In this document: piece after piece, positions 50,403 to 57,924 of the stretch
Numbering within the stretch: the stretch's first letter is position 1
Layout: every line of letters starts with the position of its first letter
Assembly: GCF_030676415.1 (NCBI RefSeq)
Contig: NZ_JAUUTW010000001.1
Location: forward strand, 1 to 64,000
DNA length: 64,000 nt
Direction of reading: 5' to 3'
DNA from: Peribacillus frigoritolerans
GTDB lineage: Bacteria; Bacillota; Bacilli; Bacillales; DSM-1321
Made by a program: the position numbers and the translations under genes
The notes under the pieces: model-generated
Told to the model about the DNA's origin: nothing
Seen by the model: the letters and a program-made list of their open reading frames with translations, nothing else
Database searches by the model: none

Positions 50403-53375
50403 TTATTGAAGAGCAACCAAGTCCTTGATTTCTTCTGTGGAAAGTTCGGTGATCCAGTTGTCACTGCTGATGATCTCGTCGTTCAGGGCTTGCTTTTTAT
50501 CAAGCATCTGGTCGATTTTTTCTTCCAGGGTCCCTGTGCAGATTAGCTTATGAACGTGAACGAAACGCTGTTGCCCAATTCGGTAAGCACGGTCGGTGGC
50601 TTGATTTTCAACAGCTGGGTTCCACCAGCGATCATAGTGAATCACGTGGTTTGCTTCCGTAAGATTAAGACCAGTGCCGCCTGCTTTCAACGAGAGTATG
50701 AAGATGGGGAATTCCCCATCTTGGAATCGGGTGATCATTTCATCACGCTGCTTCTTGTTCGCACTCCCGTTCAGGAACGGCACTTCAAAGCCATATCGTT
50801 TTTCCAGCAATTCTTTAATCATATTGCCCATCCCGATATATTGTGTGAAAATGAGACAGCTTTCATCCTGTTCGCGGACAGCATCGATAAGCTCGGTCAG
50901 CTTCTCTAGTTTGCCTGATCGGGTAGGCGCCTTCATGATGTTTTCCTTTTCCGTCTCTTTTAAGTAAAGAGCTGGATGATTGCAAAGTTGCTTGAGCTTA
51001 TTCAGCATCTGAAGGATGATGCCTTTTCTTTCAAAGGCAGACAGTTGTTCGATATCAGTGAATGTATCTTTTATCAGTTGTTCATACAACGATGCTTGCT
51101 CAGTGGTAAGCGGTACGAATTCCTTTTGTTCTTGCTTATCCGGAAGATTAAGAGCGACTTCTTTATCGCGTTTTGTACGGCGAAGTAAAAATGGCTGTAT
51201 CAAACGCTGCAATTCCTTGATTTTACCCTTCTGTTCATCACGCTCAATGGTCGCCACATACTTTTCCTGAAACTGACCTAGCGTTCCGAGATAACCTTTA
51301 TTGATGAAGTCGAAAATCGCCCATAGCTCACTTAAACGGTTTTCCATCGGCGTACCCGATAAGGCGATATGATGTCTGCCATTTAGCTTGCGGACCGCTT
51401 TGGATTGCTTCGTTTGGGCATTCTTGATGTTTTGTGCTTCATCAAGGATAACGCTGCTCCAATGGATGGAGGCCAGTTCAGCCACATCTTGGTGAGTCAG
51501 TCCATATGATGTTAAGACAATATCATGATCGGCTGCCAGTTTAGTAAATGTTTCACCTTTAGCACGATTCGATCCGTAGTGAAGGTGAACTTTAAGTGAT
51601 GGTGCGAATTTTTCCAATTCCTTTTGCCAGTTGCCAAGCACCGATGTCGGGCAGACGATGAGCGCCGATTGTACAGAGACGGATTCAGGGGCAGTGGTAA
51701 TGACCTCAGCCTCATCACTGCTCTCTGCGCTACTATCCTCTTCGACGATGATCGGTTCTCTCTTTTGTTCGTCCCTGGGGGCGGTGGGCAGCTCTTTACC
51801 GGCTCCTTCTTTGCCTTTCACATGAAGTAGGTAGGCAATCATCTGGACGGTTTTTCCAAGTCCCATATCGTCGGCTAGACAAGCACCAAAACCATGCTCC
51901 CTTAAAAAAAGGAGCCAGCTCATGCCAAGTTTTTGATAGGGGCGTAAATCACCTTGAAGTGCATTAGGGACGGGCAGGATGGATATGTTTTTGGTTTCCC
52001 GGAGTCTTCCCACCATTTTACGAAGCTCCTGGTTCAATTCAAATTGAATCCTGAGCATTTCGTCGTTTTCAGAATCGTTATCGCCATCTTCATTTATGCC
52101 ATTCAACAGTTCCTGCTGCAGCAAGTCAGTCAGTTGGATGCCTTTTTCATTAGCTGTTTCCATCAGCTCCTGAATTTGTTTAATGAAAGCTGGGTCAAGC
52201 TTGACCCATTGGCCGCGGATGAAGACAAGCCGCCTTTTTTCATTGACGAGCTCCTCGAACTCCGCCTCAGTGAGCTCTTTGCCATTTAATGAGAACCGCC
52301 AATCAAAGTCCATTAAAGCTTTTAACCCGACATAAGACGGACCGCGGCTCGATTGGCTCTTCACTTTCGCCTTGACCTTCAATGAGGACTCCTTCAAGGC
52401 AAGCCACCACGATGGAAGGAGAATTTCGACGCCAAGAAACAGGAGCTTTTCGCTTGCGTCGGTCAAGAACTCCCATGCATCAGTTTCGGAAAGCTCCCTT
52501 TTCAGACGGCCATTCTCCCCAAGCCAAGGCACAACGAGTTGCCAGCGTTTCGTAGCACGCACCACTTCACTTGCATACTTATTCCAGCCGCGCGGCAGTT
52601 TTTTTCCTGTATATGTTTCAATGATATTCTCATCCCTTTTGGAACGAAGGGTAACATCGAGTATCCAAGGCCCATTGCCATCAGGAGGCTCAGTTAAACG
52701 GAGACCTATAGTGAATGGTTTGGGATCGGGTAGGGTACCGAGCCATTCCTGCCAGCTGTCTTTGTCAAAAAAGGCCTGCAATTCTTCGGGAGAGAGTCGT
52801 GTATCCTTTAATGCCCCGACGGCTTCACTCCATTTATGCTGCATGGGTGAATAGTTTTTTAAATACATATTAGCGGCACCGTTATACCACTTTTCGATAA
52901 ATGTACGGTTTGTTTCCAGTTCAGGTGAAGGGAGATCCAAAGATATTTCTTCTTCCCAAAAGGAAGGGACGAATTCCTCTTCCACTTCTTCCGGCAGCTT
53001 CCAGCCGATGGAGTCCAACTGAAGATTAGTGAAATCCGGTACGGGGATTCCAGCTTCAATGGATTCATGAAGAACGGGAGCTGCTGACAGGCAAAGGGAG
53101 GATATCTCGGACCATTCCCATTCTATGAAGGAGTTAAAGCTTTCCCTCGCAAAAAAGTTGAGAAGCCCCCAAGCGTCAAGAATGAATACTTGATTTCCAT
53201 CCACTATATCCGTAGTCATTTTAGTACCATAAAAGCTTGCGTCATCCCAGTTGAATAACAGCCTGCGTATATAATTCGTAGTGAGGAAGGTATTCTCTTC
53301 ATTGACGACACCAAGGGCGTAAGTTCCGTTTTCGAGAGCCGCTATTTTGATTTTTAATTTTCCTGGATTAAACAT
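50403..53375 (-). CDS. ywqA: SNF2/RapA-family DNA translocase
   Basis: A 990-residue ATPase of helicase superfamily 2. Motif I (Walker A) is in LADDMGLGKTVQMIAYL, motif II is DEAQ, motif III region SGTPMENRLSELWAIFDF, and motifs V-VI LSLKAGGTGLNLTEAN and QATDRAYRIGQQ. A large N-terminal region of about 480 residues (bacterial SNF2-specific domain) precedes the motor, and an acidic linker with Glu/Ser runs (about 555-585) is inserted after motif I. Its start overlaps the end of the SWIM gene by 8 bases. Order matches B. subtilis ywqA-ywqB. The likely role is remodelling of protein-DNA complexes in DNA repair or transcription. Confidence 0.92.
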   Translation of the reverse strand: MFNPGKLKIKIAALENGTYALGVVNEENTFLTTNYIRRLLFNWDDASFYGTKMTTDIVDGNQVFILDAWGLLNFFARESFNSFIEWEWSEISSLCLSAAPVLHESIEAGIPVPDFTNLQLDSIGWKLPEEVEEEFVPSFWEEEISLDLPSPELETNRTFIEKWYNGAANMYLKNYSPMQHKWSEAVGALKDTRLSPEELQAFFDKDSWQEWLGTLPDPKPFTIGLRLTEPPDGNGPWILDVTLRSKRDENIIETYTGKKLPRGWNKYASEVVRATKRWQLVVPWLGENGRLKRELSETDAWEFLTDASEKLLFLGVEILLPSWWLALKESSLKVKAKVKSQSSRGPSYVGLKALMDFDWRFSLNGKELTEAEFEELVNEKRRLVFIRGQWVKLDPAFIKQIQELMETANEKGIQLTDLLQQELLNGINEDGDNDSENDEMLRIQFELNQELRKMVGRLRETKNISILPVPNALQGDLRPYQKLGMSWLLFLREHGFGACLADDMGLGKTVQMIAYLLHVKGKEGAGKELPTAPRDEQKREPIIVEEDSSAESSDEAEVITTAPESVSVQSALIVCPTSVLGNWQKELEKFAPSLKVHLHYGSNRAKGETFTKLAADHDIVLTSYGLTHQDVAELASIHWSSVILDEAQNIKNAQTKQSKAVRKLNGRHHIALSGTPMENRLSELWAIFDFINKGYLGTLGQFQEKYVATIERDEQKGKIKELQRLIQPFLLRRTKRDKEVALNLPDKQEQKEFVPLTTEQASLYEQLIKDTFTDIEQLSAFERKGIILQMLNKLKQLCNHPALYLKETEKENIMKAPTRSGKLEKLTELIDAVREQDESCLIFTQYIGMGNMIKELLEKRYGFEVPFLNGSANKKQRDEMITRFQDGEFPIFILSLKAGGTGLNLTEANHVIHYDRWWNPAVENQATDRAYRIGQQRFVHVHKLICTGTLEEKIDQMLDKKQALNDEIISSDNWITELSTEEIKDLVALQ

Positions 53376-54993
53376 CGATAAGCTTACCCCTTTTTAGTTC
53401 TTCTTGGAAAGCGCGAAGCCGTTTGGTTGAATCTGCTACATAAAGTATATAACGTTCGAATACGTCTTCCTTTTTGCTCTTTTTATAGATGGTGCGCATC
53501 CTTTTCAAATAACGGACAGCTTGCTTATAAGCAGGCCGATTTTTCAAAGAAACTTTTTCCTGGACCGCATGATAATAGAGGGGCAGGATTAGTTCCGGTT
53601 CTTTTGAGACCACTTCTTTGATGGATTCACTGCTGATTAAGTCAATGCTGATTTCTGAGTAAATATGCATCTCCACCCATTTTTTATATTGTCCTTGTTC
53701 AAAAAGGAAATTTGCATAGTTCCAATAGCTGTGCGGAAGGGTGGCCCTGTAAAATTTCTCAAGCAAATCGGTCCGTTTTAATTTATAACAGCAACTGTTA
53801 ATTAAAGTCGTAAAGGTCCGGACGAAATCCACCCGTTTATAATAATCGGATAAACCGGCAAGGAACTCCTGGACATTATTATTGATGAATTCAATGAAAG
53901 GAATGGCCCGTGACCGGTTTTCGGATTCAGCCAGGAGATTCAGCCAATAAAAAATGTATGGACAGGCTTCCTTCTTCAATTCATGAAGAAGCTTAATCGC
54001 TTGTTTATCATGGTTATCCAAAAGGGATAGGTGAATGGCTGCGAGGGAATAGGACGTCCTCTCAGTGGTGCCCATATACTTCTCGGGAAGTTCTTTATTG
54101 ATTCGTTCCAGTTCCTCTTTACGCCATGAGGAGTTGGAGAATAAGTAGCTCCATATCTCCCGGTAGAGGTCGATCTTTTCGTATTCCAGGCCTTCTCCTC
54201 CATCCAGAAGTTTAGCTACATCTTCCTTGATGCTGAAAACGAAGGGATCAAAGGCGAAGGGCCTTGCTTGCCTGCTGAGCGGCTGTACCGTTTCATGCAG
54301 CTCTTCTGCCAGGTCGATGGCAAGTGCATAAAAGACCCTGATCGTTTGCGTTTCACTTTTATGCAGCTGAATCATTCTCAGTGTCTGCTGCATTGTGCAA
54401 AATTGCGTAACGAAATGATAAAGCAATTTCCATTCCCTTTCCATTGGAGCTTTTGAGCTAAGGCGTTTAAAGTAAGTTTGTATATGATTTTCAATCATAT
54501 AAGTAGCCTCGCCTATATGAGGCTCGACATGTTCCGCAAAGGCATCATTGACGAATTGCTTCCATGATGGATAGCTTTTATCTAAGATGATGGATTTCCC
54601 TGCCTCCTGTTTAAGTAATTCACTTGCCCGTTTCACCTGCTGCAGTGCTTGGGCGGGTGAGGTGTTTTTTGGTGCTTTCCATTCGCTCAGCCATTCGGAA
54701 ACACTAGCGTGTTCAGAATATGCAGAAAAGAAAACGGCCATTTGATGCCGGCAAATGAACCTTGAATCACATGTACAGCTTCCATCCTGAGGGAAGAGGA
54801 GATTCAGCCTGGCCTTAAAGCGTGTCTCATCCTGTACCTCAGCCGCAATCGTATCCACCGCTTCTTCTTTAATATCAACGAGCCCCTGACGGTATAACTG
54901 GAGCCCTTGATTCACCACATCCGAATCTTCAGGATCCCCGGCCTCCAAAAATTCCGCCAGCCGCTCCCCAACTAACAACAACTCCCGCTCCAT
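53368..54993 (-). CDS. ywqB: SWIM zinc-finger protein
   Basis: A 541-residue protein with a SWIM motif at about residues 55-72 (CTCDSRFICRHQMAVF: CxC and CxH). The rest is helical, probably TPR-like. I chose the start at 54993, 6 bases after AAGGAGG; a longer in-frame version lacks a ribosome site. SWIM proteins are often encoded next to SNF2 translocases and probably act with them. The 8-base overlap with ywqA supports coupled translation. Confidence 0.9.
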   Translation of the reverse strand: MERELLLVGERLAEFLEAGDPEDSDVVNQGLQLYRQGLVDIKEEAVDTIAAEVQDETRFKARLNLLFPQDGSCTCDSRFICRHQMAVFFSAYSEHASVSEWLSEWKAPKNTSPAQALQQVKRASELLKQEAGKSIILDKSYPSWKQFVNDAFAEHVEPHIGEATYMIENHIQTYFKRLSSKAPMEREWKLLYHFVTQFCTMQQTLRMIQLHKSETQTIRVFYALAIDLAEELHETVQPLSRQARPFAFDPFVFSIKEDVAKLLDGGEGLEYEKIDLYREIWSYLFSNSSWRKEELERINKELPEKYMGTTERTSYSLAAIHLSLLDNHDKQAIKLLHELKKEACPYIFYWLNLLAESENRSRAIPFIEFINNNVQEFLAGLSDYYKRVDFVRTFTTLINSCCYKLKRTDLLEKFYRATLPHSYWNYANFLFEQGQYKKWVEMHIYSEISIDLISSESIKEVVSKEPELILPLYYHAVQEKVSLKNRPAYKQAVRYLKRMRTIYKKSKKEDVFERYILYVADSTKRLRAFQEELKRGKLIDV

Positions 54994-55533
54994 ACTCTCC
55001 TCCTTCAGGGACAAGCCCTGTTTACCAAAAATATATTTTTGTATGATCAAGAACCATTAGTACTTTAACTTATCGTATACCGCCTCGGGTTACCGAGGAT
55101 TTACATTCTGGGCACGGCATATATATGACATCCCGAGATCGAATGCTGGACTATGGCCGTTTTCTTTACGTTCCAATCCATATAATCGAACAACCCATCA
55201 CAGATTCTGGCCGTATATTCATAAAAACCCTGTAAAAGTCAATATCGTCAAAAATCCCCTTGAATATAAGCGGTTCGGATATAAACAGGAATAACTGGCA
55301 ATCACGTTAACATGCCTGAAATCCTTCATCCTCATTACGCTTCACAAAACTAAGTGATGAGGGGCCGGAACCTTTTAAAAGTCCGTTTTTTGAAGCATCT
55401 CTTTATTATACTTCATTTTGACTTGGAATTTAAAATGTAGAATGGTGGTTTTGAAAATGATGAGTGTGAGATTATACATATTCCTGGTGAATGGGAAGAG
55501 CCATTCCCGTGGGAATGGCTATAAAATATAGAA
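54994..55533. other. Intergenic region with possible decayed coding sequence
   Basis: About 540 bases. A short perfect hairpin CCTCGG-GTTA-CCGAGG lies at 55083-55098. On the minus strand between about 55370 and 55070 several short frames look protein-like (for example DYMDWNVKKTA, a zinc-ribbon-like PCPECKS and FDDIDFYRVFMNIRP), but they are in different frames and broken by stops. This suggests a remnant of a lost gene; I cannot name it. Confidence 0.35.
55499..55520 (-). terminator. Hairpin downstream of the PlcR-like regulator
   Basis: Perfect 10-bp stem AGCCATTCCC/GGGAATGGCT with a 2-base loop, 14 bases after the regulator's stop. The T tract on the minus strand is weak. Confidence 0.6.
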
Positions 55534-56427
55534 TTAGTTTATTTTCATTTCGTTCTTCCAACTGTCCAACTTTTTATTGATGAATGTAACAAAGGTATGA
55601 TTATTTTGTAAATTGAATAGAAACGCTGACTTTTCCAAGTACTCTTTTGCTTCTTCAAAGTTACCCACGAGTTCAAAATTGTAACCTAAATGGTAATGTA
55701 AATCCGCTAAAGCATATAATTGATCATGTTCGAGGCACCACTTAATGGCATCTTGGCAGCAGGTAATGGACTCTTCGTATCGGCCCAGGCGTGTTAACAC
55801 TCTGCCAAAATTATAGGATAGGCGGGTCTTTAGTGTTTTATCCGTCAAAAAGGGCAGGGCTTTCAAGTGATCTAAAGCTTTCCTTAACAAGGCGAATGCA
55901 TTTTCGTACTGTTCTTCGGCAACATACATTACGCCAAGACTGCTTAAGATTTCAAGCTCCCGTTCAGAATAAATTTTATCGGTCGTATGAGTAATGGCGA
56001 TGGCCCGATTGATGAATTCTATGGCTTTATCTAAATCTTTATTTTTTTCATATTCGTATATTCCCTTGTGCCAAAGAATCAACTGATGATTCTTTTTATT
56101 CTGAAGAAAGAGGGGACTGTTTTCCTCAGCCTTTACAATTTGCTGCATTTCCTCATAATTTCGGGTTCTTCTGGCTATTTTTAATTGATATATCACTTCT
56201 TCCACGTAATCCAGCCTAGGGGTCATTCCAATATCGAAAAAATAGTTTACATCAACGCCTAAACGTTGGGATATTAAGTAGAGAGTGGATGCATATGGAT
56301 AGACATCGCCCTTTTCAATCTTACTGATCTGTGCTTGAGTACAAATACCGGATGCCAACTCTTCCTGGGAAAGCCCGATTTGTTTACGTAGCTCTTTGAT
56401 CTTTTGTCCAACTGCAAAAAAATCCAT
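55534..56427 (-). CDS. PlcR-like RRNPP quorum-sensing regulator
   Basis: 297 residues. An N-terminal HTH (XRE type) covers about residues 6-62 (GQKIKELRKQIGLSQEELASGICTQAQISKIEKG), followed by five or so TPR-like helical repeats (about 75-290, for example EEQYENAFALLRKALDHL and GNFEEAKEYLEKSAFLF). Size, architecture and HTH sequence fit PlcR of the B. cereus group (285 residues), a transcription factor that is active only with the imported PapR peptide. The gene is divergent from a 37-residue exported peptide whose C-terminus resembles PapR. AAGGAGA lies before the start. Box 1 overlaps a putative -10 (TATAAC, minus strand 56460-56455) with -35 TTCACC 17 bases further, so autoregulation is likely. 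Relatives such as NprR are larger (about 420 residues) and fit less well. Confidence 0.85.
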   Translation of the reverse strand: MDFFAVGQKIKELRKQIGLSQEELASGICTQAQISKIEKGDVYPYASTLYLISQRLGVDVNYFFDIGMTPRLDYVEEVIYQLKIARRTRNYEEMQQIVKAEENSPLFLQNKKNHQLILWHKGIYEYEKNKDLDKAIEFINRAIAITHTTDKIYSERELEILSSLGVMYVAEEQYENAFALLRKALDHLKALPFLTDKTLKTRLSYNFGRVLTRLGRYEESITCCQDAIKWCLEHDQLYALADLHYHLGYNFELVGNFEEAKEYLEKSAFLFNLQNNHTFVTFINKKLDSWKNEMKIN

Positions 56428-56444
56428 TTTGATTCTCCTTAAAA

Positions 56445-56460
56445 TATGCCTAGAGTTATA
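56445..56460 (-). promoter_or_regulatory. Quorum-box copy 1, overlapping the regulator promoter
   Basis: TATAACTCTAGGCATA (minus strand) matches the 16-bp box TATAACTATAGGAATA at 14 positions. Its first six bases are the putative -10 of the regulator gene. Confidence 0.6.
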
Positions 56461-56559
56461 TTTTGTTATGAAAAATCGGTGAAAGCGGTATGTACAGGTC
56501 CTGAACGGTTTAAATAGATTCTTTAGTCGAAATATATGGTTTTAAGAATTGTGGTTAAA

Positions 56560-56575
56560 TATAACTATAGAATTA
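56560..56575 (+). promoter_or_regulatory. Quorum-box copy 2, upstream of the peptide gene
   Basis: TATAACTATAGAATTA matches the 16-bp box at 14 positions, 49 bases before the signal-peptide gene's start codon. It has the same orientation relative to the peptide gene as copy 1 has to the regulator gene. Confidence 0.6.
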
Positions 56576-56623
56576 TTTTCTATTTTAACCAATATTTTTT
56601 TAAAAGAAAAGGAGGAATGACCT

Positions 56624-56737
56624 ATGAAAAAAAGTACTAAAGCATTAGTCGTATCTTTTCTTATCATCGCTGCTTTTGTTATTGTCCCAAGCGAATTACC
56701 AGGCCTTTACGCAGAACTTCCAGGTTTATATAAATAA
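56624..56737 (+). CDS. PapR-like signalling peptide precursor with two tandem pheromone heptads
   Basis: A 37-residue peptide, too short for usual gene calling. GGAGGAATGACCT (GGAGG at 56611-56615) gives a good ribosome site. Residues 1-22 (MKKSTKALVVSFLIIAAFVIV) form a Sec-type signal or membrane helix. Residues 23-37 read SELPGLY, AELPGLY and a final Lys. PapR of B. cereus ends in heptapeptides such as ADLPFEF; the pattern (A/S)(D/E)LPxx(aromatic) is shared. The two heptads use different codons (GAA-TTA-CCA-GGC-CTT-TAC against GAA-CTT-CCA-GGT-TTA-TAT), so the protein repeat is kept while the DNA has diverged. The gene is divergent from the PlcR-like regulator and has its own terminator. By analogy it is exported, trimmed outside and reimported. 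Confidence 0.82.
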   Translation: MKKSTKALVVSFLIIAAFVIVPSELPGLYAELPGLYK

Positions 56738-56767
56738 GTATTGAAGCTTCTCTATCAATCATTCAAG

Positions 56768-56792
56768 CATCTTCAATTGAAGATGTTTTTTT
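56768..56792 (+). terminator. Terminator of the signalling peptide gene
   Basis: Perfect palindrome CATCTTCAATTGAAGATG followed by seven T, 30 bases after the stop codon. It makes the peptide gene monocistronic. Confidence 0.88.
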
Positions 56793-56823
56793 ATTTTCAT
56801 TAAAATGATTATTCTTTTGCGCA

Positions 56824-56839
56824 TATTCCTATAGTTATA
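56824..56839 (-). promoter_or_regulatory. Quorum-box copy 3, upstream of the 105-residue gene
   Basis: Minus-strand TATAACTATAGGAATA, identical over 16 bases to copy 4. It is 133 bases before the start of the next gene on the plus strand. Confidence 0.6.
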
Positions 56840-56972
56840 ATTATCCATGAAATGGGAGTGTAAGGTCCATTTGGTAGGTGGGGAAGAAACGTAAGCGTAG
56901 TTTGTAACGCCTATTTCCTTTTAATGATTTTGTTATAGTGTAAATAACAAAACGGAGAGAGGTGTAAAGTTA

Positions 56973-57290
56973 ATGATTGATATTAATATGAAAGTTCAAC
57001 CCTCTTTTTACGATGATGAATGTGCCATTGTGTTTTCTTTTTATTTTGATAAGGCAACCAGGAAAATTGGTGAAGCTGTGGTGTACACATGCCAAAAATC
57101 AGATGAAAAAGAATACAGCCAAGATCATATAGATACAGATGTACAAGAAAAAATCGCTTATCTTAAAGAGTTTTCCATTGTAGATGAATATCAGGCAACC
57201 TCGATGGAGAAAATTCAACATTTCTTGAATGTAATCGGTATCAAGAAATGTGTAAAGCACAACCTTCAGGGAAATGAAATCGCATTTTAA
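56973..57290 (+). CDS. Hypothetical protein, 105 residues
   Basis: A small acidic cytosolic protein beginning MIDINMKVQPSFYDDECAIVFSFYF. GAGAGAGGTG lies 8 bases before the ATG. It has no signal peptide or membrane segment; two cysteines (Cys40, Cys93 region) and a beta-rich first half are the only visible features. It has its own promoter region with box copy 3 and a strong terminator. I do not recognise a family. Its location suggests control by the adjacent quorum-sensing pair. Confidence 0.75.
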   Translation: MIDINMKVQPSFYDDECAIVFSFYFDKATRKIGEAVVYTCQKSDEKEYSQDHIDTDVQEKIAYLKEFSIVDEYQATSMEKIQHFLNVIGIKKCVKHNLQGNEIAF

Positions 57291-57295
57291 ACGAT

Positions 57296-57330
57296 AAAAA
57301 CTCATGACATCCCACATGTCATGAGTTTTT
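57296..57330. terminator. Bidirectional terminator between the 105- and 47-residue genes
   Basis: Perfect 15-bp stem AAAAACTCATGACAT/ATGTCATGAGTTTTT with a CCCAC loop; A and T runs serve both strands. The stop codon of the convergent 47-residue gene lies inside the stem. Confidence 0.92.
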
Positions 57331-57462
57331 ACCATTTAAATGAGAGTTTTGAGCATTCATTTTCTTTTTGATGAAATCGCTCATTTGTTTCCGTTCACTT
57401 GGTTTAGCGTTATTTGATCTTTCAAAAAATTTAAAGTGTTGTTTATTACTATCGGTTTTCAT
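57319..57462 (-). CDS. Small hypothetical protein, 47 residues
   Basis: Begins MKTDSNKQHFKFFERSNNAK with AAAGGAGAGA directly upstream of the ATG at 57462. It is basic and polar (Lys/Asn/Ser-rich), without a signal or membrane segment, and probably helical in the middle (RKQMSDFIKKKMNAQ). An in-frame upstream extension to 57549 lacks a ribosome site. It ends inside the shared terminator. Box copy 4 lies about 100 bases upstream in the direction it reads, so it may belong to the same regulon. Family not recognised. Confidence 0.65.
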   Translation of the reverse strand: MKTDSNKQHFKFFERSNNAKPSERKQMSDFIKKKMNAQNSHLNGKNS

Positions 57463-57562
57463 GATGTCTCTCCTTTGCTTTTTTTTATTTACCCATTTCT
57501 CATTATTTAAAACATGATTTTCATGATAAAGGGATAAATTAATGAACAAAAGATTTCATAAT

Positions 57563-57578
57563 TATTCCTATAGTTATA
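57563..57578 (-). promoter_or_regulatory. Quorum-box copy 4, between the 47-residue and CorA-like genes
   Basis: Minus-strand TATAACTATAGGAATA, identical to copy 3; outside the 16 bases the next few are also A/T and similar. It lies between two divergent genes and could serve either. Confidence 0.6.
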
Positions 57579-57660
57579 TTTTCATCTGTGAATCCGTGTA
57601 TATAAGGATTTATAAGATGATAATAACAGGTAAAGCCCAAATATGGAGGAATTTCGTGTT

Positions 57661-57802
57661 TTATCATACTTAAAATAAATGCTAAAATGGTCCGAATATC
57701 GGATTTTCATTAGAAACATCAGTTTCTAGTACCCTAAAGTGAAGAGGGTTGAAGAACTCTTTTCGATGGCCCCCGAGCACTTGCTTGGGGGATCTTTTTT
57801 TT
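57661..57802 (+). promoter_or_regulatory. Structured leader with terminator upstream of the CorA-like gene
   Basis: A promoter-like pair TTATCA (57661-57666), 16 bases, TAAAAT (57683-57688) is followed by small hairpins TCCGA/TCGGA (57691-57703) and TAGAAAC/GTTTCTA (57711-57728), then a strong terminator: CCCCCGAGC paired with GCTTGGGGG and eight T (57770-57802). The gene starts 122 bases after this terminator. Such a layout fits transcription attenuation or a riboswitch. I do not see the M-box pattern known for Mg2+ transporters. Confidence 0.55.
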
Positions 57803-57924
57803 GGATAATTTGTCCACTTTATTTCTATAATATGTTTCGTTTTGTTTGTATATACATGGGTAAATATAAGAAACAAGATGAATTAACCTGTGTTCATCGC
57901 AGTTTAATCGGAGGAATATATTTT

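Noticed and set aside
56428..56623. Classical PlcR box TATGnAnnnnTnCATA in the regulator-peptide intergenic region
   Set aside because: No match seen on either strand. The repeated element there is a different sequence.
57661..57802. M-box (Mg2+) riboswitch in the CorA-like leader
   Set aside because: The leader before the terminator is too short and lacks the M-box core I know.
57739..57924. In-frame 62-residue upstream extension of the CorA-like gene
   Set aside because: It starts at a GTG without a ribosome site, runs through a strong terminator and is not CorA-like. ATG 57925 has GGAGG.
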